Source: JAWLEV01 sp046538105 (GTDB taxonomy: Bacteria > Chloroflexota > Anaerolineae > UBA1429). From it: a stretch of 64,000 nucleotides of DNA. The first letter of the stretch is position 1, and every line of letters starts with the position of its first letter. Below the pieces are notes generated by a model, which saw only the letters and a list, made by a program, of their open reading frames with translations, ran no database searches and was not told where the DNA came from. Positions 8,233-17,156 of the stretch are shown here, piece after piece. The translations under genes were made by a program, and so were the position numbers. Location: positions 24,176 through 88,175 of the forward strand of contig JBKHJO010000004.1 of assembly GCA_046538105.1 (NCBI GenBank), read 5' to 3'.

Positions 8233-9273
8233 ATGGTTGGATTTTTTTCCTTTGTCATAGTTTTCAGTTTATTAGTTTTTGTTCATGAGTTTGGGCATTT
8301 CATAACTGCCAAATTAGCCGGTGTTCGGGTGGAAGAATTTGGTTTCGGATATCCTCCACGATTGCTAGATTTGGGTACCTGGCAGGGCACGCGCATCACC
8401 CTCAATGCACTACCGGTTGGGGGCTTTGTGCGAATGAATGAGGACGATCCAACGGCCGAGGGTAGCCTGGCGAGCAAGAGTCGTACGGTACGCGTCATCG
8501 TTCTAGCGGCCGGGTCATTGATGAATCTCCTGTTGGCTATCGTTCTCTACAGTTCTTCTTTCATGCTGGGTGCTCTGACGCCTGTGGAGGCACCGGGGGC
8601 GGGTATATACTATGTGGCTCCCCAATCGCCGGCCGAGACTGCTGATCTTCGACCGGGAGATACCATCGTGGAGATCAACGGCGAAGCGATTCAAGATGTG
8701 GACGATGTTGTAGAGATCATTTCTGAAAATGCAGGAGAACCTGTCACCCTTGTGTTACAGCGTGAAGGGGAGGTTCTTGCGCCTATCACGATCACTCCCC
8801 GTCAGGATCCCCCACCAAATGAGGGGGCATTGGGAGTGGCCCTTGATCTTCCCCTCGTGCGCGAGCGATATCCCGTTTGGGAGGCTGTGCCCAAGGGGAT
8901 TACCGCAGTATATAATACGATTCGAGCGGTCTTTTATACCATTCACGCTGCCATCCGTCGGACTCTGCCAGTGCCCTTTCAAGTCACGGGGCCTATCGGC
9001 ATCTATCGACAGACTGTCGAGGTGGCCCAAACGGGGGTAGAACGTCTGATCGAGTTCACAGGTTTTTTGAGTCTCAATCTCTTTTTGCTCAATCTTTTAC
9101 CTTTGCCTGCTTTGGATGGGGGACGGCTGCTGTTTGTGGGGTTGGAGTGGGTGCGAGGAGGAAAGAAGGTCCCTCCTGAAAAAGAGGCACTGGTTCATGT
9201 CGTGGGTATGGCCATCCTGCTTGCCTTTATGTTGGTGATAACCTATTTCGATTATCAGCGTTATTTTGGTTGA
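8233..9273 (+). CDS. Site-2 membrane metalloprotease (RseP/M50 family)
   Basis: A 346-residue intramembrane zinc protease that cuts transmembrane substrates such as anti-sigma factors or signal peptide remnants. The first membrane segment contains HEFGH (H18, E19, H22), the zinc motif. A PDZ domain occupies about 110-200, and a C-terminal membrane segment carries LLPLPALDGGRL with the third metal-ligand Asp, followed by a last hydrophobic segment. A single PDZ domain is seen, as in shorter bacterial members. It lies between isopentenyl phosphate kinase and a HEAT protein. No sigma/anti-sigma pair is visible nearby, so the substrate is unknown. Confidence 0.93.
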   Translation: MVGFFSFVIVFSLLVFVHEFGHFITAKLAGVRVEEFGFGYPPRLLDLGTWQGTRITLNALPVGGFVRMNEDDPTAEGSLASKSRTVRVIVLAAGSLMNLLLAIVLYSSSFMLGALTPVEAPGAGIYYVAPQSPAETADLRPGDTIVEINGEAIQDVDDVVEIISENAGEPVTLVLQREGEVLAPITITPRQDPPPNEGALGVALDLPLVRERYPVWEAVPKGITAVYNTIRAVFYTIHAAIRRTLPVPFQVTGPIGIYRQTVEVAQTGVERLIEFTGFLSLNLFLLNLLPLPALDGGRLLFVGLEWVRGGKKVPPEKEALVHVVGMAILLAFMLVITYFDYQRYFG

Positions 9274-9306
9274 TAGAAGTTTTTCTTTGGTGGTGAAAAG
9301 ATAATC

Positions 9307-10317
9307 ATGGTTGAGGATTTTGATACAGTACTGGATAAACTTGAGGATGATACAGAGTCGCTCAGTCGTCGGTTTCTGAAGCGGTTTTCCGTTCTTACGC
9401 GGGCCGAGGAGAGGTCCCTTGAGGAACGATTTGATACATTGGACCGTCAGCGCCAGCGCGAGGTGTTAAAAAGGATGGTGACCTACGCTGCGGAGGATTT
9501 TCGCCTCGATTATACGGCCTTTTTTTACTCCTGTCTTGACAGCGAGGATCCCGTGGTGCGCCGTCGTGCCATAGAGGGGCTGTGGGAGGAGGAGAGGACT
9601 GATCTCGCCGAGCATCTCTTGGAGTTTCTGGTCTCCGATCCTGCTGCCCGGGTACGCGCGGCGGCGGCCAAAGCCCTTGGGCGTTTTCTCTTTATGGCCG
9701 AATGCGATAAGATAAGTCAAAGAGTGGGCGATGCCATACAGGAGGCGCTGAGGGGTGCCATTCACGAGGATAAGGACTCGGAAGTGGTGCGCAGGGCCAT
9801 TGAATCTCTCGCTTACGTCAATGAGGAAGAGGTGTACCGCATTATCGAGGGGGCGTATGAGCACGGTGATCAGCGCATGCGCGAGAGTGCCCTCTTTGCC
9901 ATGGGGCGTAGTGCAGATGCTCGCTGGGCAAATGTGGTGATAGGGGAACTTGGTAGCCGTTCTCCCGCTATACGCTACGAGGCCGCCCGCGCTTGCGGAG
10001 AGATTCAACTCGAACGGGCTGTCGATCCATTGATAGAGTTGCTTCAGGATAGGGACCGTGAGGTGCAGACTATGGCCGTCTGGGCCCTGGGGCAAATTGG
10101 TGGACAGCGTGCCGAGGAGGCTCTGCAGTATTGTGTAGAGGAGGGGGACGAGGTTCTCAGAGATGCAGCCTCGGAAGCCCTGGAGGAGATGCTGTTCCTG
10201 GCGGAATCTTTGGATTTGTTCGAGGTTCCCCTTGACGAGTCGATTTTGCCGGAACAGGAGATCGAGGAAGGTGATGAGGATGAGGAGTGGGGCGACGACT
10301 TGCTCGATATAGGCTGA
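9307..10317 (+). CDS. HEAT-repeat (PBS lyase-like) protein
   Basis: A 336-residue soluble protein. After a charged N-terminus of about 80 residues it is built of about six helical HEAT-like repeats, recognisable from recurring segments such as DPVVRRRAIEGL, AARVRAAAAKALG, SEVVRRAIESLA, SPAIRYEAARACG and DREVQTMAVWALGQIG. The tail (about 300-336) is strongly acidic and ends EDEEWGDDLLDIG. Such repeats form protein-interaction scaffolds; no catalytic residues are expected. It sits 33 bp after the site-2 protease gene and 46 bp before acylphosphatase, suggesting co-transcription. The partner is unknown. Confidence 0.85.
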   Translation: MVEDFDTVLDKLEDDTESLSRRFLKRFSVLTRAEERSLEERFDTLDRQRQREVLKRMVTYAAEDFRLDYTAFFYSCLDSEDPVVRRRAIEGLWEEERTDLAEHLLEFLVSDPAARVRAAAAKALGRFLFMAECDKISQRVGDAIQEALRGAIHEDKDSEVVRRAIESLAYVNEEEVYRIIEGAYEHGDQRMRESALFAMGRSADARWANVVIGELGSRSPAIRYEAARACGEIQLERAVDPLIELLQDRDREVQTMAVWALGQIGGQRAEEALQYCVEEGDEVLRDAASEALEEMLFLAESLDLFEVPLDESILPEQEIEEGDEDEEWGDDLLDIG

Positions 10318-10363
10318 CGAATCGTGTAATTTTGATATTTACATAACAAGGGTGATTCTATTT

Positions 10364-10666
10364 ATGACGCAGGGTGTCGACGGCAACGAAAAGAGGGAGC
10401 GTTTTCACACCATAATTTCTGGGCAAGTGCAGGGGGTGGGATTTCGGTATCACGCCCGTGAGACGGCACGTGGTCTGGGTATTACAGGCTATGTGCGCAA
10501 TCGGAGCGATGGGACGGTAGAAGTCGTTGCAGAAGGCAAGGAAGAGACTTTGCGCCAGTTTTTATCCTGGCTACACACCGGACCAAGGCTAGCACACGTT
10601 GAAAAGGTGGATACAACCTGGGAGTCTTTTAGGGGCGAATTTGATACGTTTGGAGTGCGTTATTAG
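10364..10666 (+). CDS. acyP: Acylphosphatase
   Basis: A 100-residue enzyme that hydrolyses acyl phosphates. It carries the two family signatures: GQVQGVGFRYHARETA, with the catalytic Arg in the FRYH segment, and GYVRNRSDGTVEV, with the catalytic Asn. ATG 10364 is preferred over an upstream in-frame GTG at 10352 because AAGGGTGA lies 8-9 nt before it. Its TAG is followed directly by the ATG of the next gene with no gap, so translation of the two is probably coupled. Confidence 0.92.
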   Translation: MTQGVDGNEKRERFHTIISGQVQGVGFRYHARETARGLGITGYVRNRSDGTVEVVAEGKEETLRQFLSWLHTGPRLAHVEKVDTTWESFRGEFDTFGVRY

Positions 10667-11881
10667 ATGAAAAAGGATCCCAGATATGTTGCCTGGATCA
10701 TACTGCTCACCGCATTCCTGATATTCTGCTTTATCGTCACTGCGGTACCCCTTGGTACCCGCTATCATATACTACATGCAGAGGCAAAGCACGAGGCCTC
10801 GGTGGAGGCTCTTACGGGGACCGTCATCGTCGAGCCTTCTGTGGGGCGGGGTTTTGTCCCTTTGGAGAGCGGAGAGGATATGCAGATTCCAGAGGGAAGT
10901 ATGGTTCGGGTAGATGAGACATCTGAGGCGATGATCACCTTTTTTGATCAAAGTTTTGTACGCCTTTTTCCAGGGGCCACTGTACGTTTGGAGCGCATAC
11001 GTTCTCCGCGTTACGCAGCCGGCAAGTCGTCGAACAGCATACACGTTGGGCTGTCGGGGGGGCAGATATATGTGGGTACGGCACTTTCCTCCGACCCCTC
11101 CCTTGATTTTCGGGTGGCCACCCTCCATTCAGATGTTGCCCTGGCAGCAGACGGGAGCTACGCTTTGGAAGCAACGAATAGGCGTTCGGGCATCACCGTT
11201 TATGCCCGGGGGCGTGCTCATGTGAGCGCAAAGAATGATGATACAAGTGGCGTGGAGGTGATGCCCCGACAGCGCACGGAAGTGGCTTTTGGGCAGTCCC
11301 CCAATCCGCCTGTGGATGCGGCGCGCAATCTGGTAGTCAATGGTGATTTCTCCGAAGGTCTGGAAAAAGACTGGCATGCGTTTAACGATCAGGGGACCGA
11401 TGGAGGTAACGTGGACGGCACTTTTTCGCTGGTCGTCGACGAGGGCCGTAGAGCAGTAGAGTTTTCGCGGACGGATGGTCACGGCAATCACTGTGAGACC
11501 GTGCTTGAACAGAGTATCGATCGCACTATCCCCGAGCCAGTGAGCAGCCTTGTCGTGCGCGCTAACGTCAAAGTGCGTTATCAGAGCCTCTCGGGTGGGG
11601 GCTATCTGAGTTCCGAGTATCCGTTGATGATTCGGTTGACCTATCGAGACATCTATGATAGTGAGGCAGAGTGGGTGAGGGGCTTTTATTATCAGAATGT
11701 AGAGGAAAATCCCACCACCTTTGGGGTGCGCGTACCCCATGATCGCTGGTATCTATTCCAGTCCGAGAATCTTTTGGAGACTCTACCCATTCGCCCCTAT
11801 AGGATCATCCGTCTGCGCGTGTACGCTTCAGGGTGGGACTATGAGAGCCTGATTTCGGATATCAATCTAATCGTCGAGTGA
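10667..11881 (+). CDS. Membrane-anchored FecR-like protein
   Basis: A 404-residue protein with one N-terminal membrane segment (about 9-30) and a large external part. Residues about 45-200 resemble the FecR domain (LTGTVIVEP, VRVDETSEAMITFFD, ATVRLERI, GGQIYV, VATLHSDVAL). From about 220 a second beta-rich domain begins at NLVVNGDFSEGLEKDW, the start motif common in carbohydrate-binding-like jelly-roll domains. No sigma factor or TonB receptor adjoins it, so it is unlikely to be a classical FecR signal transducer; a cell-envelope or glycan-binding role is inferred. Its last 20 bases overlap the convergent DUF4416 gene. Confidence 0.75.
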   Translation: MKKDPRYVAWIILLTAFLIFCFIVTAVPLGTRYHILHAEAKHEASVEALTGTVIVEPSVGRGFVPLESGEDMQIPEGSMVRVDETSEAMITFFDQSFVRLFPGATVRLERIRSPRYAAGKSSNSIHVGLSGGQIYVGTALSSDPSLDFRVATLHSDVALAADGSYALEATNRRSGITVYARGRAHVSAKNDDTSGVEVMPRQRTEVAFGQSPNPPVDAARNLVVNGDFSEGLEKDWHAFNDQGTDGGNVDGTFSLVVDEGRRAVEFSRTDGHGNHCETVLEQSIDRTIPEPVSSLVVRANVKVRYQSLSGGGYLSSEYPLMIRLTYRDIYDSEAEWVRGFYYQNVEENPTTFGVRVPHDRWYLFQSENLLETLPIRPYRIIRLRVYASGWDYESLISDINLIVE

Positions 11882-12422
11882 TTTGTCCGAGACGGCGCAG
11901 TTCGTGGAGTTGTGCCATATAGATCTCTCTAATAGCGCGCATGATCTTCCTGTAGGCCTCGGTGCGGTAATCGGGGTACGTCCAGGGTAGAGGGCGAAAA
12001 TTCCCGTCCCGATATATGAGGGTCACTTCGGCGTATATTCCCCGATTCAGATATATGCGGTGTCCGTGGTTCTTGGTGGTGGCCAGGACGAGTTTGGCCG
12101 CCGCGATATATCCTGGATCGAGGTTGATCCGTCGTCTCCCATTTTGGCCCCACTGTTCTTCGAGTTCGTTTGTCAGCGTCTTGATGTTGGCGATGCTTCC
12201 CGGATCGATGAGGTTTTCGAAGGCGAGGAACTGCCTTTTCAGGCCGCTGCCCATCTCTTGCTCATAATATGTGGTATGATCGAAGGGTAACCGAAGACTT
12301 TTATAGTCTATGGGGCCAAAGTGAGCGCGTAGCATCTGTTCTGCTTCTTCCAAGAGGGCCTCATGCCCGCTGAACATGGGCATGACGAGTTTGACCGGTA
12401 ATGGCTTTTGGGGCTCGCCCAT
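11862..12422 (-). CDS. DUF4416 family protein
   Basis: A 186-residue protein I recognise as DUF4416, a conserved family of unknown function. Typical features are PVKLVMPMFSG near the start, FDHTTYYEQEMG, NLDPGYIAAAKLVLATTK and the closing FRPLPWTYPDYR. No catalytic motif is evident and no signal peptide is present. GGAGA precedes the ATG. It is the last gene of a minus-strand run moxR, DUF58, DUF4129, rarA, radC, DUF4416, 41 bp after radC. Its end overlaps the convergent FecR-like gene. Confidence 0.85.
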   Translation of the reverse strand: MGEPQKPLPVKLVMPMFSGHEALLEEAEQMLRAHFGPIDYKSLRLPFDHTTYYEQEMGSGLKRQFLAFENLIDPGSIANIKTLTNELEEQWGQNGRRRINLDPGYIAAAKLVLATTKNHGHRIYLNRGIYAEVTLIYRDGNFRPLPWTYPDYRTEAYRKIMRAIREIYMAQLHELRRLGQITRRLD

Positions 12423-12463
12423 TCTCCGTCTCCTTTTTCAGCAGCAGGCTGGCTGGTAGCGGC

Positions 12464-13165
12464 TCACAGGAACCCCAGCCTCTTTTCCTTGAGCGATTGA
12501 TAGCGACCCTCTCCGATGATGAGATGGTCAAGAACCTCGATGTCCAACAATTTGCCTGCCTCGACGATGGCTTTGGTGATCTGTATATCCTCGGCAGAGG
12601 GCGAGGGATCCCCGCTGGGATGGTTGTGGGCTATGATGATGGCCGCCGCATTATCCTTGATGGCGTCGCGAAATAACTCGCCAACCCGCACCATGGCCGT
12701 ATTAAGGCTGCCTATGTAGATGGTAACGGTACGGAGCATCCTGTGCTTTGTATCCAGGAGCATGACGTGCATCTCTTCCTTGGGTTTCCCCATCATCCTA
12801 GCCATAAAAATGTTGGCTGCGTCATGGGGGGAGCCGATCTGCGGGCGGCTGTCCTCCGAGGCCAGTGCGGCGCGTCGCCCCAGAGCGATGGCGGCAAGGA
12901 CTTGGCAGGCCTTGGCCGGACCGATGCCCGAAAGTTCACACAGTTCACGAAGGCTGGCATTGGAAACTCTGTCAAGGCCGTGAAGGGTGGTTAGCAATCG
13001 CGTGGCGAGGCCGACGGCGCTCTCGCCTCTGGATCCCGTGCGCAGGAGGATGGCCAGAAGTTCGGCATTGGAGAGGGCGCCGGCGCCGTACAGTTCCAGG
13101 CGCTCGCGGGGTCTGTCTTCCTCAGGCATCTCTTTGATGCGGGCCTGGTAGGGGCTGTCGTTCAT
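12464..13165 (-). CDS. radC: RadC family protein (JAB/MPN+ domain)
   Basis: A 233-residue RadC-type protein. The first about 100 residues hold the UPF0758 N-terminal helix-hairpin-helix region (RERLELYGAGALSNAELLAI, and LSGIGPAKA). The rest is a JAB/MPN+ metalloprotease-like domain with the zinc signature HNHPSGDPSPSAED. Despite the name, a DNA repair role in this family is unproven. GGAGGAG lies 8 nt before the ATG. It follows the rarA fusion by 40 bp in the same operon, which fits a loose link to replication-fork maintenance. Confidence 0.93.
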   Translation of the reverse strand: MNDSPYQARIKEMPEEDRPRERLELYGAGALSNAELLAILLRTGSRGESAVGLATRLLTTLHGLDRVSNASLRELCELSGIGPAKACQVLAAIALGRRAALASEDSRPQIGSPHDAANIFMARMMGKPKEEMHVMLLDTKHRMLRTVTIYIGSLNTAMVRVGELFRDAIKDNAAAIIIAHNHPSGDPSPSAEDIQITKAIVEAGKLLDIEVLDHLIIGEGRYQSLKEKRLGFL

Positions 13166-13205
13166 TGTCGAAACTCCTCCGTTTTCCTATCGCCTACGTA
13201 TTGGC

Positions 13206-15428
13206 TCAGTTGGACAGTTCGGCACGAACGAAGGCGATACTGCTGTGCCAGGTGCACGTTCTCCCGGCCAGTTGCTCTTGAAACAGTCTCTCTATCTCTG
13301 CGATGGCGTCGCGTGATAGATGCTGGTGCAGATGCTGGACATAGCTAGGACGGCCCTCTGCCGTGGTATCGAACCAGCGATCTATGTGTTCGCTCGTTAT
13401 CAGGCGTTGCGTCTCGATCCTTTCGCGCACAACCTGCACCTCCTGGAAGCCGGTTTCCTCAAAAAACTCTTTCAGATCTTGACTATCCCAGTTGACCATG
13501 GGGGCTTGATGGTCGGAATAGATCTGTTCTTCCGCCTCTTGCCATTGCTGCGCTGTTCTGCTGTCCAGCGAACTCGTCTCCAACAAATCGTAGAGGCGCT
13601 GTGTCTCTCGGGGTATGGTCTCGGCCAGGCTGATGGCGCCATCGGGTTGAAGGAGCCTGTACAGGGATAGCAGGAGTCCCTTTTTATCCTCCTGGCGCAT
13701 GAGGACATTTCGCCCCACCATGACATCGAAGCGAATGTCCTCATACCCGTTCTGGGTCAATATTTCGGCCAATCTATCCAGCCTTCCCTGCAGGACGACG
13801 GGGCGTCTCAGTTCGGGCAGCGGCTCACTCTGCTGGCGTAGGGCGTTTGCGGTCTGTGCGTCAGAAGCCAGGGCCCAGACGCCGCCCTCTGGCGCCAGAC
13901 GCAAGGCCTCCCAGACAAAGAGCCCGGAGCCTGCATTCAGGTCCAGTACGAGATGGTGGCGCTGTACCGTGACCTGCTCAAAGACGCGGTCGCGTAGTTC
14001 TCCAAGTCGGCGTCCGGCGTTGCTGACCGCTCTCATTAGCCAACGTTCCTGAGTGCGGTTCTCCGGGGAAAAAGTCAGTACCTCGCCTACACCCAGTTCC
14101 CCATCCACCACAGCGGCGAGTTGTTCCTCCCGTCGTCGTCGTACCTTATCTCTCACGTCCTTCTCGTAACCCTGATCGTTCGGTTGGTAGAAGATGTTAC
14201 CCTGCAGGGCGTCCGGCAGGTATTGCTGTGCTACCCAATGCTCCCGATAGGCATGGGGGTATAAATAACCCTCGCCATGGCCAAAGCCCTCTTTGTCTCG
14301 GCTGCTATCCTTCAGGTGGGTGGGCACCTCGGTGCGCTCCTTTTTTACTGCTTCCAGGGCGTCAAAGTATCCCAGGGCCGAGTTGGACTTGGGCGCTGTG
14401 GCCAGATAGAGGGCGGCCTCTGCCAGATGGAACTGTCCCTCTGGCAGCCCTACGCGGTCAAAGGCAGCGGCTGCGGCCTCGACGATGGCCACGGCATTGG
14501 GATCGGCGAGGCCCACATCCTCGGCTGCCAGGATCAGCATGCGGCGAAAGATAAAGTTGGGAGCCTCACCCGCGTGGACCATCTTGGCCAGCCAGTAGAG
14601 GGCAGCGTCGGGGTCGGACCCACGGAGGGACTTGATAAAGGCGCTGATGGTATCGAAGTGATAATCCCCCTCGCGGTCATAAAGGACGGCCCGTTCCTGG
14701 ATGGAATCCTCGGCTACCGCCAGATCGACGATCACTGTATCCTGTTGAGGGGCTGTGGTTTCCACGGCCAGTTCGAGGGCGTTCAAAAGGGAACGAGCGT
14801 CGCCATTGGCGACATCGACGAGGTGATCCATGGCCTCGGTGGTGATCTTCACGTTCAGTTTCCCATAGCCACATTCAGGATCCATGAGGGCGTTCCGGGC
14901 GATAGTGCGGAGGTTCTCCTCGCTCAAGGGCTCAAGTTGAAACACACGGCTGCGGCTGAGCAGGGGGGGATTCACCGAGAACCAGGGGTTCTCAGTGGTG
15001 GCTCCGATCATGATGATGGTGCCATTCTCGACCCACGGCAGCAAGGCGTCCTGCTGGGCTTTGTTCCAGCGGTGTACCTCGTCGACAAAGACGATAGTGC
15101 GCTGTCCGTAAAAACTCTTTTCGTCCTTGGCCTGCGAGGTGATCTCTCGTAGATCCTTTACGCCTGTCAGGACGGCGTTCAGGGTGACGAAACGCGAACT
15201 TGTAGTGTTGGCGATGATCCTGGCCAGAGTTGTCTTGCCAGTGCCCGGGGGGCCGTAGAATATCAGCGAGGAGATCTGGTCGGCCTGTATGGCGCGGCGA
15301 AGCAGGCGCCCGGGGCCCACAACGTGTTCCTGGCCCACGAAATCCTCCAGCGTTTGGGGGCGCATGCGGGCGGCCAGGGGCTCTTTTCCGTCCTCTTTTT
15401 CTTTTCGTGCGTGGGTAAAGAGGTCCAT
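13206..15428 (-). CDS. rarA: RarA/MgsA AAA+ recombination factor fused to a methyltransferase-like domain
   Basis: A 740-residue fusion. Residues 1 to about 430 form a complete RarA (MgsA, WRNIP1 family), a clamp-loader-related AAA+ ATPase acting at stalled forks: RPQTLEDFVGQEHVVG, Walker A GPPGTGKTT near 59, DEVHRW Walker B, and the C-terminal FGHGEGYLYPH region. Residues about 450-740 form a second domain with LDLNAGSGLFVWEALRL, a glycine-rich SAM-binding-type motif, plus VMVGRNVLM, suggesting a Rossmann methyltransferase-like fold. The same architecture is annotated elsewhere as a RarA/unknown-domain fusion, mainly in cyanobacteria and Chloroflexota as I recall. A 3-nt gap separates it from the DUF4129 membrane protein upstream. 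Confidence 0.92.
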   Translation of the reverse strand: MDLFTHARKEKEDGKEPLAARMRPQTLEDFVGQEHVVGPGRLLRRAIQADQISSLIFYGPPGTGKTTLARIIANTTSSRFVTLNAVLTGVKDLREITSQAKDEKSFYGQRTIVFVDEVHRWNKAQQDALLPWVENGTIIMIGATTENPWFSVNPPLLSRSRVFQLEPLSEENLRTIARNALMDPECGYGKLNVKITTEAMDHLVDVANGDARSLLNALELAVETTAPQQDTVIVDLAVAEDSIQERAVLYDREGDYHFDTISAFIKSLRGSDPDAALYWLAKMVHAGEAPNFIFRRMLILAAEDVGLADPNAVAIVEAAAAAFDRVGLPEGQFHLAEAALYLATAPKSNSALGYFDALEAVKKERTEVPTHLKDSSRDKEGFGHGEGYLYPHAYREHWVAQQYLPDALQGNIFYQPNDQGYEKDVRDKVRRRREEQLAAVVDGELGVGEVLTFSPENRTQERWLMRAVSNAGRRLGELRDRVFEQVTVQRHHLVLDLNAGSGLFVWEALRLAPEGGVWALASDAQTANALRQQSEPLPELRRPVVLQGRLDRLAEILTQNGYEDIRFDVMVGRNVLMRQEDKKGLLLSLYRLLQPDGAISLAETIPRETQRLYDLLETSSLDSRTAQQWQEAEEQIYSDHQAPMVNWDSQDLKEFFEETGFQEVQVVRERIETQRLITSEHIDRWFDTTAEGRPSYVQHLHQHLSRDAIAEIERLFQEQLAGRTCTWHSSIAFVRAELSN

Positions 15429-15431
15429 GGG

Positions 15432-17156
15432 CTAACTGGCCTCTTTCTCTTCTTCGGTGGAGTCGCTTTGCTGGCGACGCCTGTGCAAGCCGAGTAGCCG
15501 TTTTACCTGACGCCAGGCCTTTTTGATGTTCGAGGTCTGTTCTTCTGTTATGGCATGTTCGCTGTATCGTGCCTCGATGAATGCCTGGGTGAGTTTGTCA
15601 AATTCTTTGGCGATCTCTGGCACCTGTCTTGATAGCATATTTCGATACTCTTGGGGAGTCGCCGAGGGAGGACGCCCCAAGTTTTGTCTTTCGCTGTGGC
15701 GCAGCGTAGAGAGATAGAAATATCTTATGCGCGCACGCAGGGGAAGGCCTCGCAATGAGATATATCGCCAGGGACGTATTCGCCTTCTGCCCTCACGGGA
15801 GGGGAGGCGGTCGGCGATGGCCCGGCGGATTCCTTCCGTGGCCTTTTTAGTGCTGGTGCGTACGCCCTGCCAAAGGCCCACGAGCCAGCGAAAAAGGCCT
15901 GAAAAGGAAAGCTTCTGAAAGATGCTCCAGCGATAGCCGGCGAAATGGAATATGGAATAGCCAATGATGCCTATGAGGATCGTCCAAAAAGCCAGAGAGC
16001 GCACCAGGGGCCACCAGGCCGCCGGCCCTCCTGACGTGGCCGGGGGTGCCTGTGGTTCCGGCATCGAACGTGTGGAAGGCTGTGTCTCGCCCGGTGTTCC
16101 AGTCATAAAGCCGATGAGCATGGCCAACAGGGACGAGATAAGGAAAAGTAGTCCAAAAGCGATCTGGGCCAGTACATACAGCGCCCACTGCAACGCTATG
16201 GACAACGTGTCCACGATGCCCACGGAATAGCCGACGGGCAGGAAGGCGGAGACAAGGCCGATCAATACGAGGAAGGACAGGGCCAGCAGGATCCAGCGCT
16301 TCCCTATGCTCTCCATGATAGGGATATCTTCGATCTCCCAGTGTGCTCTAAGAATAGTGTATCGCGCCTGGCCGATGAGGAGGAACCCGATAAGGAAATA
16401 GGCAAGCACATTGATGAGAATGCCCGAACTATACGAATGCTCAAAGGCCATGAGGTCGCGTACATCGACCTGTGATAGGCCAGCGAGCATCAAGAGGACG
16501 ATACCTCCACCGGTAAAGATGCTGGTGATACGGTTCATTCTGGCGCGCCGGTTGATGCGGCCATGGCGGGGCATGCTGCTATACAGGTAATAGTTGGGAT
16601 CGGTGGATCGGGGTAATTTTTCTGAAGGCACAGTGTCGAGTTCCTGCATGGCCGAGGAAAGGGCGAGGGCCAGGGACCAGAAAACTGCCATCAGCACGCC
16701 GTTCACGATAAATCCTGCATCGAAAAAGGCGCTCACGTCCAGCGACCATCGCGCCATATCGGTGGCCAGTTGCGAGGCGCCATATTCTATATAGACGCCA
16801 AAGCGTACTATGAGGAGGATGAATACCCACTCCACAAAGCGGAAGCGCCATCTTTCCCTGGAATCGAGATCCAGCCGTGTAAGAAGTCGGTGGGCATGGA
16901 TGCTTTCCAGGCAGACGAGAAACGTGAGTATAGCAAGAAATCCTCCTGGCCATCCGGGTACGGCAGAAGCGATGAGTTGGTTCAAGGAGATGATAATGCA
17001 GGTCAGCATAGCAGAGATCGCCAGGGGACGAACGATCTCTTCCAGGGCGATCCTGGACCACTCACGTGACGTCTCTGTGTCGCCTCTTTCTCTTTCCGAA
17101 GTCAAAGATTCTTCTTTATCGCGTGTTTCTATGGCTGCAGCCCTATCTCCAGACAT
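15432..17156 (-). CDS. DUF4129-type multi-spanning membrane protein
   Basis: A 574-residue integral membrane protein with about nine to ten hydrophobic segments between residues 40 and 410, then a cytosolic C-terminal part. The end carries a DUF4129-type segment (TPQEYRNML, then helices with EARYSEHAITEEQ and KKAWRQVKRLL), the same tail that transglutaminase TgpA proteins bear. The transglutaminase core is absent here; a full version is encoded at 23557-25860. It overlaps the upstream DUF58 gene by 14 bases, with an AAGGGA ribosome-binding site, and is therefore part of the moxR-DUF58 unit. It may be the membrane partner of that chaperone system; the function is inferred from neighbours only. 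Confidence 0.75.
   Translation of the reverse strand: MSGDRAAAIETRDKEESLTSERERGDTETSREWSRIALEEIVRPLAISAMLTCIIISLNQLIASAVPGWPGGFLAILTFLVCLESIHAHRLLTRLDLDSRERWRFRFVEWVFILLIVRFGVYIEYGASQLATDMARWSLDVSAFFDAGFIVNGVLMAVFWSLALALSSAMQELDTVPSEKLPRSTDPNYYLYSSMPRHGRINRRARMNRITSIFTGGGIVLLMLAGLSQVDVRDLMAFEHSYSSGILINVLAYFLIGFLLIGQARYTILRAHWEIEDIPIMESIGKRWILLALSFLVLIGLVSAFLPVGYSVGIVDTLSIALQWALYVLAQIAFGLLFLISSLLAMLIGFMTGTPGETQPSTRSMPEPQAPPATSGGPAAWWPLVRSLAFWTILIGIIGYSIFHFAGYRWSIFQKLSFSGLFRWLVGLWQGVRTSTKKATEGIRRAIADRLPSREGRRRIRPWRYISLRGLPLRARIRYFYLSTLRHSERQNLGRPPSATPQEYRNMLSRQVPEIAKEFDKLTQAFIEARYSEHAITEEQTSNIKKAWRQVKRLLGLHRRRQQSDSTEEEKEAS

Noticed and set aside
14277..15152. Long plus-strand open frame (291 codons) opposite rarA
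   Set aside because: It lies entirely antisense to the AAA+ domain of RarA, whose motifs are intact; its own translation shows no recognisable domain.
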